A DNA stretch of 64,000 bases from Halogeometricum sp. S3BR5-2 (GTDB lineage Archaea; Halobacteriota; Halobacteria; Halobacteriales; Haloferacaceae). A program made the position numbers and the translations under genes. Each line of letters starts with the position of its first letter. The first letter of the stretch is position 1. This document shows positions 50,721-58,677 of the stretch, one piece after another. The notes under the pieces are model-generated. The model made no database searches and was not told where the DNA came from. It worked only from the letters and a program-made list of their open reading frames with translations. The stretch is from assembly GCF_031624635.1 (NCBI RefSeq), contig NZ_JAMQOQ010000001.1, forward strand, positions 1,168,947 to 1,232,946, written 5' to 3'.

Positions 50721-51655
50721 GCGACCACCCCCGCGAGGGCGAACGCGAGCAGTCCCGCGCGGTTCGTCACCCGGAGGGCGCGCGTCGCGTCGGCCGGCGT
50801 CGGCAGGGGCGTGCCCGCCGCGTCCGACGCCGGGTCGAGGTCGTAGACGCCCGGTTTGACGAGTCGCGCGGGGAGGACGGCCGCCATCGTCGCCATCGGC
50901 CACCCGGAGTTCGGAGACGGCGGCCGCCGCGCGAGCGTTCGGACGCGGGCGGAGAGCGGCAGAGCGAACCGGAAGACCGAAGCGGCGAGGAGCACGGCCG
51001 AGAGTCGGGCCGGGAGCCACATGACGGCGTCGTCGAGGCGGGCGGGCGCCCGGCCGAGGGGGTTCGAGCGGTAGCCGAACATCGAGTCGAGGGTGTTGAC
51101 GCCCTTCACCCACGCGGCCGCCGCCGCGGCGAGGGGGAGCGAGACGGGCGCGCAGACGGCGAACCCGAGAAGCGGGGCGACCAGGCCGTCCGCGAGGTTC
51201 TCCGCGACGCTCTCGACGGCCGCCGAGCGGACGTGCGCGGCGTCCAGCGCCGAGGCGTCGCGGCCGGCGAGGGCGCGCAACTCGCGTCGGGCGGTTTCGA
51301 GGTCCGAGTCGGCCGCGAGCGTCACGTCGCGGGCGGCGTCCAGCAGCATCCGGAGGCTGGTCGTCGAGAACAGCAGGAGGCCGGCGAGGGCGGCGGCGAC
51401 CCACGTGGAGAGGAATCCCCCCGCGGCGACGACGGCGCCGGCGACGGCGGCGAAGGCGAGGGGAGCGAGAAGCGCGAGGAGGGCGCCGCGGAGTTGCGGA
51501 TGCGACGGCGACTGCGGGTTCGACTCCGAGGAAGGGTCCAGACGGGAGAGGAGGCGACCGAGGAGGGCGACGGGGTGGACGCGCGCCGGCGGTTCGGCGA
51601 ACGCCGCGTCGAGGCCGGCGGCGAGTGCGACGGCGAGGGCGGCGCTCGCGGGCAC
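50711..51655 (-). CDS. cbiB: Adenosylcobinamide-phosphate synthase
   Basis: 314 residues with five or six hydrophobic segments. CbiB motifs: an opening AEPPARVHPVALLGRL, VESVAENLADGLVAPL, and WVKGVNTLDSMFGYRSN. It joins aminopropanol phosphate (made by CobD) to adenosylcobyric acid. Membrane enzyme, as is CobS, and the two overlap, in line with a membrane complex for nucleotide loop assembly. Confidence 0.92.
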   Translation of the reverse strand: MPASAALAVALAAGLDAAFAEPPARVHPVALLGRLLSRLDPSSESNPQSPSHPQLRGALLALLAPLAFAAVAGAVVAAGGFLSTWVAAALAGLLLFSTTSLRMLLDAARDVTLAADSDLETARRELRALAGRDASALDAAHVRSAAVESVAENLADGLVAPLLGFAVCAPVSLPLAAAAAAWVKGVNTLDSMFGYRSNPLGRAPARLDDAVMWLPARLSAVLLAASVFRFALPLSARVRTLARRPPSPNSGWPMATMAAVLPARLVKPGVYDLDPASDAAGTPLPTPADATRALRVTNRAGLLAFALAGVVAWV

Positions 51656-51658
51656 GGC

Positions 51659-52309
51659 TCACGCCTCCGAGACGAACTCCGAGAGCGGGCCGCCGCGGCG
51701 GAGGGCGTCCGCGAACGCCTCGAAATCGGTCTCGGTCGCGTCGACGAAGCGGCCGCCGACGCCGGAGACGCCGCCGTCGGCGTACCGGTTGTCGCCGACG
51801 TGGACGAGCGTCTCGGGGGCGACGTCGAGGCGGCCGGCGAGCGTCTCGAACGCCCGCGGGTCGGGTTTGCGCCACCCGCAGGCGACGCTGGACACCGTCG
51901 CGCCGAACGCGTCGCGGTCGACGTCCGAGCGGATGAGCGTCCGCGCGACGAGTTCGGGGACCGAGCAGTTCGAAAAGAGGCCGACCGAGCCGCGTTCGGC
52001 GGCGGCCGCCACGGCGGCGGCGGCGCCGGGGCGCGTCCGAACGTCGGGGTCGAAAGCGGCGACGACGGCGCGGCGCGCGGCGTTCGCGGGGGCGTCGACG
52101 CCGCGGGAGCGGAGGGCGGCCGAGACGTGTGCGGGGAGGGGGACTTCCGCCCCCTCCGGCGCGTCGATGTGAACCTCGGCGTACGCGTCCGCCCAGTCGT
52201 CGGGGACGGCGACGCCCCTGTCGCGGAGTTCGGCCGCGACGGCCGCCGCGGGGTCGGCCGGCCGGGCCGCGTCGACGAGCGTGCCGAACAGGTCGAACGA
52301 GACTGCCAC
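51659..52309 (-). CDS. HAD-superfamily hydrolase at the head of the cobalamin operon
   Basis: 216 residues. Motif I is SFDLFGTLVD: the nucleophile Asp is present but the usual second Asp two residues later is Phe, as in haloacid-dehalogenase-like members. Motif II SNCS and motif IV VHVGDNRYADG (third/fourth motifs) follow. It ends 3 bp before cbiB and is first in the operon. The pathway needs a phosphatase for alpha-ribazole phosphate, and this position makes it a candidate, but the missing acid argues against a simple phosphatase. Confidence 0.75.
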   Translation of the reverse strand: MAVSFDLFGTLVDAARPADPAAAVAAELRDRGVAVPDDWADAYAEVHIDAPEGAEVPLPAHVSAALRSRGVDAPANAARRAVVAAFDPDVRTRPGAAAAVAAAAERGSVGLFSNCSVPELVARTLIRSDVDRDAFGATVSSVACGWRKPDPRAFETLAGRLDVAPETLVHVGDNRYADGGVSGVGGRFVDATETDFEAFADALRRGGPLSEFVSEA

Positions 52310-52416
52310 TACCAGTTAGTTAGCGAAATCGGACTTGAAGCTGCCGGACGGGGGTCGGATGGGAGACGGGCGGGGAAGCGGAACGGACGGCGGTGGCGGC
52401 CCGGCGAGGCCGACGC

Positions 52417-53358
52417 TCAGCCGCCGTCGATGAGCGACCGGACGTGCAGGTAGTGCGCCCAGTACCCCCGGTACTCCCCGTAGGGCTCCGCGAGGCGTCG
52501 AACCGTCTCCTCGGTGGGGTCTTCGACGCCGTACGCATCGCCGACGAGCGAACCGAGGCGGGCGGCCGTCGTCGGCAGCACCGACGTCCGACCGAACCCG
52601 CGGAACGCCACGAACGCGGCGGCGCGCGGACCGAACCCCCGGAGCGACGCGAGTCGCTCCCGCAGGTCGTCCGTCCCGAGTTCGCGCAGGTCGGACTCCG
52701 ACTCGGCGAACAGTTCGGCGGCGGCGAGTATCGCCCCCGCGTCGTCGCGGGTCCCGTCGCCGGACAGCCTCTCTCGCTTTCGGTCCCCGGTGGAACCGTC
52801 GACGGCGGCCCGCGCGGCGTCGGGGTTCGCTCGGACCGTCCGGGCCGTCGGGAACAGCGACACCGGTTCCCCGTCCACGACGGCGACGCGCCCGAGTTCG
52901 CGCACGAGCGAATCTCGGCGGGCGGCGGCGACGGGGGTGGTCGCCCGCCGGGAGAGCGCCGCCCAGCAGGCCGCCTCGAACGGCGTCGGGAAGCGGACGT
53001 GGTGGTAGCCGCGGAGGTCGGCCGCGACGGGCGCGAACGCCTCGTCGTCCGCCGCGGCCTCGTACAGGGGCATGGTGTTCTCCGACAGTGACAGGAACGA
53101 ATCGAGGTGGGCGGCGACGGCCGACCCGTCGCCGCGGCCGTCGAGCCAATCGACGTGGACGCGGACGACGTCCGGTCCGTCCGGCGCGAGGTGCGCGACG
53201 AACGGTTCGGGCGCGAACCCGCCGGTCACGACCCCGCCGCGAGGGGTACACCGCCCGCTCGCGAGAGGTGCGGAGCGGTCGAGGACCGACGCCGAGCGGG
53301 CGAACGCGAACGGCGGTTCGGCCGGAAGCGCGAGCGTCGTGTCCGCGGTGAGCGACAT
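52417..53358 (-). CDS. AlkA-like HhH-GPD DNA glycosylase family protein, catalytic Asp not seen
   Basis: 313 residues from ATG 53358. N-terminal ~110 residues resemble the AlkA N-domain; the HhH core LASLRGFGPRAAAFVAFRGFG matches the helix-hairpin-helix of 3-methyladenine glycosylases, and FEAACWAALSRRATTPVAAARR is the typical first helical motif. At the place where AlkA has the catalytic Asp (…FLPDDYLI…), the protein reads VLPTTAARLG. It may therefore be an inactive DNA binder, or the active residue may lie elsewhere. Confidence 0.72.
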   Translation of the reverse strand: MSLTADTTLALPAEPPFAFARSASVLDRSAPLASGRCTPRGGVVTGGFAPEPFVAHLAPDGPDVVRVHVDWLDGRGDGSAVAAHLDSFLSLSENTMPLYEAAADDEAFAPVAADLRGYHHVRFPTPFEAACWAALSRRATTPVAAARRDSLVRELGRVAVVDGEPVSLFPTARTVRANPDAARAAVDGSTGDRKRERLSGDGTRDDAGAILAAAELFAESESDLRELGTDDLRERLASLRGFGPRAAAFVAFRGFGRTSVLPTTAARLGSLVGDAYGVEDPTEETVRRLAEPYGEYRGYWAHYLHVRSLIDGG

Positions 53359-53457
53359 GGCAGACGGTGGGTCGCCATCACGTATGAACCTCGGCAAAGG
53401 GCGCGGCGGAAGTGAAAGTGAAGCGGGCGGCTCGGGCGCCGCGGGGTGCCGCGCTTC

Positions 53458-54657
53458 TCACCTGATTACGTTCGACTCCAAGTCGCGCGGGAAGTTCGTG
53501 AGCGTCTCCGTGCCGGTGTCCGTGACCGCGACGGTGTCGGAGTGGCGGTAGCCCGCCTCCTCGGTGTAGAGGCCGGGTTCGATGGTGTAGACGTGCCCCG
53601 GCGCCATCGTCGCGTCCGACTCGGTGAGGTCGGTGTGCTCGGAGGCGCAGTGGTCGCCCCACCCGGTGTCGATGTACGGCGGTTCGTGGCCGCCGAGACC
53701 GATGTTGTGTCCGACGTGGTGCTGTGCGAGGTCCGCGACCCCGTGCTCCTCGAAGTACGCGGTCACCTCGTCGTCGACGTACGCGAGTTCGACGCCGGGG
53801 CCGAGGGCGTCGATGGCGACGGTCTGCGCCTCCAGCATGAGTTCGAAGTAGTGTTCGTCCTCGGCGGTGTAGTCGCCGACGAACATCGTGCGTTCGAGTT
53901 CGGAGTGATACCCGTCGACGTTGGCCGAGGCGCCCGTGACGAGCACGTCGCCCTCCGAGAGGCGCTCGTTCGGCGTGTGACCGTGCGGGAGCGCCGTCTC
54001 GCGGCCGCTGATGTAACCCGCGTGCACGGGGCCGCTCCCGCGGACGCGCGCGGCGTAGCGGTCGCCGAGCGTGTCGAGCATCGCGCGCGAGGCGTCCGTC
54101 GAGGCGCGCTGAGAGACGGTCGCGGGGTGGGCGCCGACCTCGGTGTAGTCGGCGAGGTAGCGGTGCCCGAGGTTGGCCCACTTGGCCGACTCGCGGATGA
54201 GGTCCACCTCCGAATCTGTCTTCTCCCAGCGCATCCGCGTCACCCACCCCTGCGTCTCCACGTCGACGAACTCCGAGAGCGGCGGGCCTTGGTACCCCAT
54301 CGTCCCCGACGCGCCGTCGCTGTCGGCGACGACGGCGCCGACGTTTCGCTCCCCGAGCATCTCGGCGACGGTGCGAATCGGGTCGCCCCCGGGGTAGTCG
54401 AAGTAGTGGTGGACGCCGTCGATTCGGGGGTTCTCCCGCACGCGTTCGACCTCCAGTCGGGGCACCGTTATCTCCGCGCGGTCGTCCGTCACCGCGAGGG
54501 CGACGGGGCGTTCGGTCGGGACGTGGTGGAATCCGGTGAGGTACTCGATGCTCGTCGCGCCGAACCAGACGGCGGCGTCGGCGTCGGTGTCGGCCAGTCG
54601 GCCGCGGACCGCGTCGAGTCGGGCCGCGTACTCCGCGGCGGGAAGAGTCGTCGCCAT
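53458..54657 (-). CDS. M24 pita-bread family protein (Xaa-Pro aminopeptidase-like)
   Basis: 399 residues. Creatinase-like N-domain (VWFGATSIEYLTGFHHV) and a C-terminal pita-bread fold with AQHHVGHNIGLGGHEPPY and VYTIEPGLYTEEAGYRHSD. The His and one Glu metal ligands are intact, but by alignment the first Asp (VTGAS), the second (SELERT, Glu for Asp) and the last Glu (HSDTV, Ser) are replaced. That leaves two of five ligands fully conserved, so it may act without metal, like creatinase. Single gene. Confidence 0.82.
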   Translation of the reverse strand: MATTLPAAEYAARLDAVRGRLADTDADAAVWFGATSIEYLTGFHHVPTERPVALAVTDDRAEITVPRLEVERVRENPRIDGVHHYFDYPGGDPIRTVAEMLGERNVGAVVADSDGASGTMGYQGPPLSEFVDVETQGWVTRMRWEKTDSEVDLIRESAKWANLGHRYLADYTEVGAHPATVSQRASTDASRAMLDTLGDRYAARVRGSGPVHAGYISGRETALPHGHTPNERLSEGDVLVTGASANVDGYHSELERTMFVGDYTAEDEHYFELMLEAQTVAIDALGPGVELAYVDDEVTAYFEEHGVADLAQHHVGHNIGLGGHEPPYIDTGWGDHCASEHTDLTESDATMAPGHVYTIEPGLYTEEAGYRHSDTVAVTDTGTETLTNFPRDLESNVIR

Positions 54658-54756
54658 GTGAGAGAGGCCGGTCGCCGTCCCCTTGATACCTGAGGAGGCG
54701 GCCAGTCGGACATCGGCGTCGGACGCCGGAGTCGAGAAAGAGGTCGGGCGCTCGGA

Positions 54757-55197
54757 CTACCGCTCTTCGGGCGGGTCGCGTCGCTCGGTGTCGTCGTCCG
54801 CCGCCACGTCGTCCATGATGGCCTCGCCGTCGACGTCGTTGCGGGCGCTGCCCTCCTCGGCGCGGTCCACGGCGCCCAGGTCGCGTTCCTCGTTGTACTC
54901 CTCGGCGCCGCCGGCCTCGCCGGTCACGGCGCCGTAGACGGCCTCGCGGACCTCCTCGGCGCTGTCGTACTCCTCCTCGTCGTCGAGGCGGTCGAACACC
55001 GACCCGAGCGACTCCGTCTCGTTCGGCATGTCGATGGGGTGGTCGCCGTACTCCTCGGCGAGTTCCTCCGAGCGGACGGGGAACTTCTGTTCGTCGCGCA
55101 CGAGCGACTCCGTCTCATCGAGGATGTTCTCGACGCTCTCGGCGCGCGCGCTCTTGCGGTCCGACACACGGTCGAGGTCGCGTTCGTCGCTCGGCAT
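54757..55197 (-). CDS. DUF5789 family acidic protein
   Basis: 146 residues from ATG 55197. The central PNETESLGSVFDRLDDEEEYDSAEEVREAVYGAVTG is the conserved DUF5789 block; the rest is highly acidic. Small haloarchaea-specific family of unknown function. Upstream in-frame sequence to 56346 belongs to the opposite gene and is not used. Confidence 0.75.
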   Translation of the reverse strand: MPSDERDLDRVSDRKSARAESVENILDETESLVRDEQKFPVRSEELAEEYGDHPIDMPNETESLGSVFDRLDDEEEYDSAEEVREAVYGAVTGEAGGAEEYNEERDLGAVDRAEEGSARNDVDGEAIMDDVAADDDTERRDPPEER

Positions 55198-55268
55198 GGG
55201 TCGAGATAGGGTCGCTGCGCCCAAAGGCGTGACGGGCGGGCGGTCGTCCGGTCTCCCGGACCGACCGC

Positions 55269-56258
55269 TCACCAGCGGTGGTGGACGTGCTCGCGCACGG
55301 AGTCGTCGTACACGTCCTCGGCGCGCCGGTGGCGGTCGACCGACAGCGACGGCAGCGACGACGCCCCGACGTTGTCCGCGATGTGGTCGGGGTCGAGCGA
55401 CCCGGGGATGATGGTCGTCACCGCGTCGTGGTCGAGAATCCAGCGGAGCGTGAACTGCGCCATCGTCGCGTTCTCCGGGACGGCGGCTTCGAGTTCGTCG
55501 GCCGCCTCGACGCCCGTCTCGAACGGGACGCCCGCGAACGTCTCGCCCACGTCGAACGCCTCGCCCTCCCGGTTGTAGTTTCGGTGGTCCTCCTCGGGGA
55601 ACTCCGCGTCCGCGTCGAACGCGCCCGCGAGGAGGCCCGACGCGAGGGGGACGCGGACGATGACACCCACGTTCCGCTTCTCGGCCTCGCGCAGGAACCG
55701 TTCGGCGGGTCGCTGGCGGAACGGGTTGAAGATGATCTGCACCGACTCGACGCCGGGATACTCGATGGCTTTCAACCCCTGTTCGACCTTCTCGACGCTG
55801 ACGCCGTAGTGGGCGAGTTTGCCCGCCTCGCACAGGTCCGACAGCGCCTCGAACGTTTCTGGGGTGTAGTACGTCTCCCACGGCGGGCAGTGCAGTTGCA
55901 GGAGGTCGAGCGTCTCGACGCCGAGTTTCTCGCGGCTCCGGTCGACGAAGCGTTCGAGGTTGTCGGCGTCGTAGCCGTCGGCCTCGTGCGGGTCGAGGCG
56001 GCGGCCCGCCTTCGTCGCCACGGTCACCTCGTCCCACGCGTCGCGTTCGTCGAGCACCTCGCCGACGAGTCGTTCGCTCCGGCCGTCGCCGTACACGTCG
56101 GCGGTGTCGAGGAAGTCGACGCCCTCGTCGAGGGCGGCGCGAATCGCCTCGCGTCCCTCCTCGTCGGTGAGTTCCCCCCAGTCGCCGCCGAGTTGCCACG
56201 TTCCGAGTCCGATCTCCGTCACGTCGAAACCGGTGGTTCCGAGCGTTCGTCTGTCCAT
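55269..56258 (-). CDS. Aldo/keto reductase
   Basis: 329 residues from ATG 56258. GLGTWQLGG and FLDTADVYGDGRSERLVGEVL contain the Asp and Tyr of the AKR catalytic tetrad; the Lys is in VTVATKAGRR and the His in LDLLQLHCPP. A C-terminal ILDHDAVTTIIPGSLDPDHI motif binds NADPH. Substrate unknown. Divergent from the AI-2E family gene; 118-bp shared promoter region. Confidence 0.9.
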   Translation of the reverse strand: MDRRTLGTTGFDVTEIGLGTWQLGGDWGELTDEEGREAIRAALDEGVDFLDTADVYGDGRSERLVGEVLDERDAWDEVTVATKAGRRLDPHEADGYDADNLERFVDRSREKLGVETLDLLQLHCPPWETYYTPETFEALSDLCEAGKLAHYGVSVEKVEQGLKAIEYPGVESVQIIFNPFRQRPAERFLREAEKRNVGVIVRVPLASGLLAGAFDADAEFPEEDHRNYNREGEAFDVGETFAGVPFETGVEAADELEAAVPENATMAQFTLRWILDHDAVTTIIPGSLDPDHIADNVGASSLPSLSVDRHRRAEDVYDDSVREHVHHRW

Positions 56259-56376
56259 GTACCGACGCCGGGCGGAGCGAGTGTAAGTGTGGGGCAAAGC
56301 GGCAGAACGGTCGCCCGCCCGGACCGTCGACGCGGGCCGCACGCATCTTTAGGCGGCGAGGGCGCGAACCCCGGTC

Positions 56377-57405
56377 ATGAACGAAGGAGACAGCTCGTCA
56401 TCACGTTCGTTCCTGCAGGTCCTGCTGGCGGTCCTCGGGACGCTCACCGTCGTCCTCGTGGTCCCGTTCCTCCAGGCCGTCCTCCTCGGGGGACTGATGG
56501 CGTATCTCGTCGCCCCCGTCAACGATAGGCTCTCGCGCCGACTGGGGGCCACCGCCGGCGCGGCCGCGACGATGCTCGCGACCACCGTCGTCGTCCTCGC
56601 GCCGCTTCTCTTCGTCCTCGCCGTCGCGGTCGATCAGGCGGTGGCGCTCGCGCGCGGCGCCGAACTGCCGGACGTGGCGGCTCTCGAATCGTTTCTCTCC
56701 GAGCGGTTCGGGACGAGCGTCCCCGGCGCCGAGATGCTCGTCGAACCGCTCGGAAACGCGGTCGAAGCCGGCCTCCGGGGACTCGTGGGGAGCGTCGGCG
56801 GCATCCTCGGCGGCGTCTCGACGGTCCTCGTGGGAGCGGTCATCTTCCTGTTCGCCTTCTTCGTCCTCCTGCGGGACGGCGACCGGTTCGTCGCCTGGAT
56901 CCGAGCGGTCACCCCGCTCGACGCGGCGACGACGGACGAACTGTTCGCGCGCACGGACGACCTCCTCTGGGCCGCCGTGGTCGGCAACGTCGTCGTCGCC
57001 GGGTTGCAGGCGATACTGACCGTCGTCGGGTTCGCCGTCGTCGGGTTCGACAACGTCGTCTTCTGGGGCGTCGCCACGTTCCTCCTGTCGCTCCTGCCCG
57101 TCATCGGCGCCTCCATCGTCTGGATTCCGGCCGTGGGGTACCTGCTCTTCGTGGGGAACGTCCCGGCGGCGGTCGGTCTCTTCCTGTACGGCTCGTTCGT
57201 CATCAGCGGGTCCGACAACGTCGTCAGACCCATGGCCATGCGCCGCGGCGCGCGTCTCAACTCCGGCGTCCTCGTCCTCAGCATCTTCGGGGGCGTTGCC
57301 GTCTTCGGGTTCCTCGGCATCTTCGTCGGCCCCGTCGTCTTCGGGTTGACGAAGACTGTCATCGAACTCCTGGCCGAGGAACGGGCCGACCCTCGGGGCT
57401 CGTAG
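56377..57405 (+). CDS. AI-2E family (PerM/YdiK) transporter
   Basis: 342 residues, seven or eight hydrophobic segments in the family's 3+1+4 pattern: an N-terminal block, a ~90-residue soluble loop (AEMLVEPLGNAVEAGL), and a C-terminal half with FWGVATFLLSLLPVIGASIVWIPA. In archaea some members are sodium/proton-type exporters; the substrate cannot be assigned. ATG 56377 fits well. Confidence 0.9.
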   Translation: MNEGDSSSSRSFLQVLLAVLGTLTVVLVVPFLQAVLLGGLMAYLVAPVNDRLSRRLGATAGAAATMLATTVVVLAPLLFVLAVAVDQAVALARGAELPDVAALESFLSERFGTSVPGAEMLVEPLGNAVEAGLRGLVGSVGGILGGVSTVLVGAVIFLFAFFVLLRDGDRFVAWIRAVTPLDAATTDELFARTDDLLWAAVVGNVVVAGLQAILTVVGFAVVGFDNVVFWGVATFLLSLLPVIGASIVWIPAVGYLLFVGNVPAAVGLFLYGSFVISGSDNVVRPMAMRRGARLNSGVLVLSIFGGVAVFGFLGIFVGPVVFGLTKTVIELLAEERADPRGS

Positions 57406-57487
57406 GTCGCGAGAGCGGTCGCTTCGCTCTCGCTGCTCAGGTCGGGTCGGGGGACGATATCACCGCTCACGTCGTTCGCAGGAACAG

Positions 57488-57561
57488 TCCGCTCTCCCCG
57501 ATTTGAACGGGGGACAAGCCGATCTACAGTCGGCTGCTCTGCCAGGCTGAGCTAAGAGCGG
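57488..57561 (-). tRNA. tRNA-Tyr (GUA)
   Basis: 74 nt including discriminator A. Acceptor CCGCTCT/AGAGCGG with C1-G72, the tyrosine identity pair of archaea. D arm GCTC/GAGC, anticodon stem GCCGA/TCGGC around loop CTGTAGA (anticodon GTA), T arm CCCCG/CGGGG with TTCAAAT loop. No intron, and no CCA encoded. All stems pair perfectly. Confidence 0.95.
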
Positions 57562-57669
57562 GCATCCGACCGTAGCCCGTCGCCCGTTTTAACCGTTGCC
57601 AATCGGCGCCGATGCCGAGCGTCAGACGTGTGGGAAGATTAAAATAGAGCCGTGAGAATGAATACCTCG

Positions 57670-58284
57670 ATGAGCAAGATAACGTTCCGCGCCGACGAGG
57701 AACTCGTCGAGCGCATGGAGGGTCTCGACACCTCCAAGAGCGAGGCGATGCGCGACGCGCTTCGTCTCTACCTCGACGGCGCGGAGCGTTCGGCGGAGGC
57801 GGAAACGGAGGCGAAGACGACGGGAGACGCCCCCCCGTCGGACGCCGAGTCCGCCGTCGACGACGCCCTCCGCGCTCGGGTCGACGAACTGGTCAGAGAG
57901 CGCGTCGACGCGGTGCTGGCCGAGCGACTCGCCGTCGGACGGACGCCCTCGCCCGGCGGGGCGCAGGACGTAAACGTCAACATCACCGTCGACGGTGCGG
58001 CCGCCGAGACGCCCGCAAACGCACCCGAGAACGCCTCTCCCGACGAGACGCCCGAACGTAAGACACCGGGGGCGAACCCGTCTCCCGACGCCGACGCGCG
58101 CGGGAAGTCCTGCGAGAAGTGCGGCGAGGCGCTGGACGCCGAGGACGTGTACTGCGCGAACTGCGGGGAGAAGGCGACGCACCGCGTTTTCTGCGAGTGC
58201 GGCGACGAGGTGCGCTCGGACTGGGCGTTCTGTCCCGGATGCGGTCGTCGGACGTCGGCGGCCGACGTACTCGACCGGTACTGA
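57670..58284 (+). CDS. cdrL: Ribbon-helix-helix and zinc-ribbon protein, CdrL-like
   Basis: 204 residues from ATG 57670; an ATG at 57658 is possible but a TATA-like GATTAAAAT at about 57638 fits a leaderless start at 57670. The N-terminal RHH domain is SKITFRADEELVERMEGLDTSKSEAMRDAL; a long acidic linker leads to two zinc ribbons (CEKCG...CANCG and CECGD...CPGCG). Its place ahead of a small RHH gene and ftsZ2 matches the haloarchaeal cdrS/cdrL/ftsZ2 cluster. Confidence 0.82.
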   Translation: MSKITFRADEELVERMEGLDTSKSEAMRDALRLYLDGAERSAEAETEAKTTGDAPPSDAESAVDDALRARVDELVRERVDAVLAERLAVGRTPSPGGAQDVNVNITVDGAAAETPANAPENASPDETPERKTPGANPSPDADARGKSCEKCGEALDAEDVYCANCGEKATHRVFCECGDEVRSDWAFCPGCGRRTSAADVLDRY

Positions 58285-58321
58285 GCCTCTACCGGGCGTA
58301 TACGGGGCAATCGGGCGTATT

Positions 58322-58477
58322 GTCTTACACACGTCCGTTACATTTATATCACACCGGTTTGTGGTAACTGTCGCGTAAGACGGTTGTCTTACACCGCCGG
58401 TCGGACGGACGGAGGTCGCTTCTGTCCGTCGATTTCGGTGTGTAAGACGCTCGCACGAGACGTGCGCGCCGTCTTAC
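58322..58477 (+). promoter_or_regulatory. GTCTTAC/GTAAGAC site cluster with TATA box upstream of cdrS
   Basis: Five copies of a 7-bp site: GTCTTAC at 58322 and 58386, GTAAGAC at 58375 and 58442, GTCTTAC at 58471. Sites 58375-58392 form the 18-bp palindrome GTAAGACGGTTGTCTTAC. A TATA box TTTATAT (58343-58349) places the transcription start at about 58373, inside that palindrome. Sites 58442 and 58471 are oriented toward each other across 22 bp. This looks like a repressor operator for the cdrS-ftsZ2 promoter, with RHH proteins CdrS/CdrL as natural candidates. Confidence 0.7.
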
Positions 58478-58493
58478 CGGGGGAATGCACAAA

Positions 58494-58673
58494 ATGGAGC
58501 GTGTGACACTACGAATTCCGAAGCAGCAGATCGAAGAAGTCGAACGCATGGTCGAGACCGGGGAGTTCCCGAACCGGTCCGAGGCGATCCGATCCGCCGT
58601 GCGTGAGATGTTGAACGAACAACAGGTCGAGAACCGGGAATCGTCGACCAAGCGCAGCTGGGCCAAGGTGTAA
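58494..58673 (+). CDS. cdrS: Ribbon-helix-helix transcription regulator CdrS
   Basis: 59 residues from ATG 58494; ATG 58485 adds MHK. Sequence [20 protein letters not shown] begins a typical RHH strand and two helices, ending [15 protein letters not shown]. In Halobacterium and Haloferax, CdrS regulates ftsZ2 and cell division. It is 4 bp upstream of ftsZ2, so co-transcribed. A sixth GTAAGAC lies across its stop codon (58670-58676). Confidence 0.9.
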   Translation: MERVTLRIPKQQIEEVERMVETGEFPNRSEAIRSAVREMLNEQQVENRESSTKRSWAKV

Positions 58674-58677
58674 GACG

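Noticed and set aside
57406..57487. A second tRNA beside tRNA-Tyr
   Set aside because: No second T-arm or anticodon stem can be folded in the flanks.
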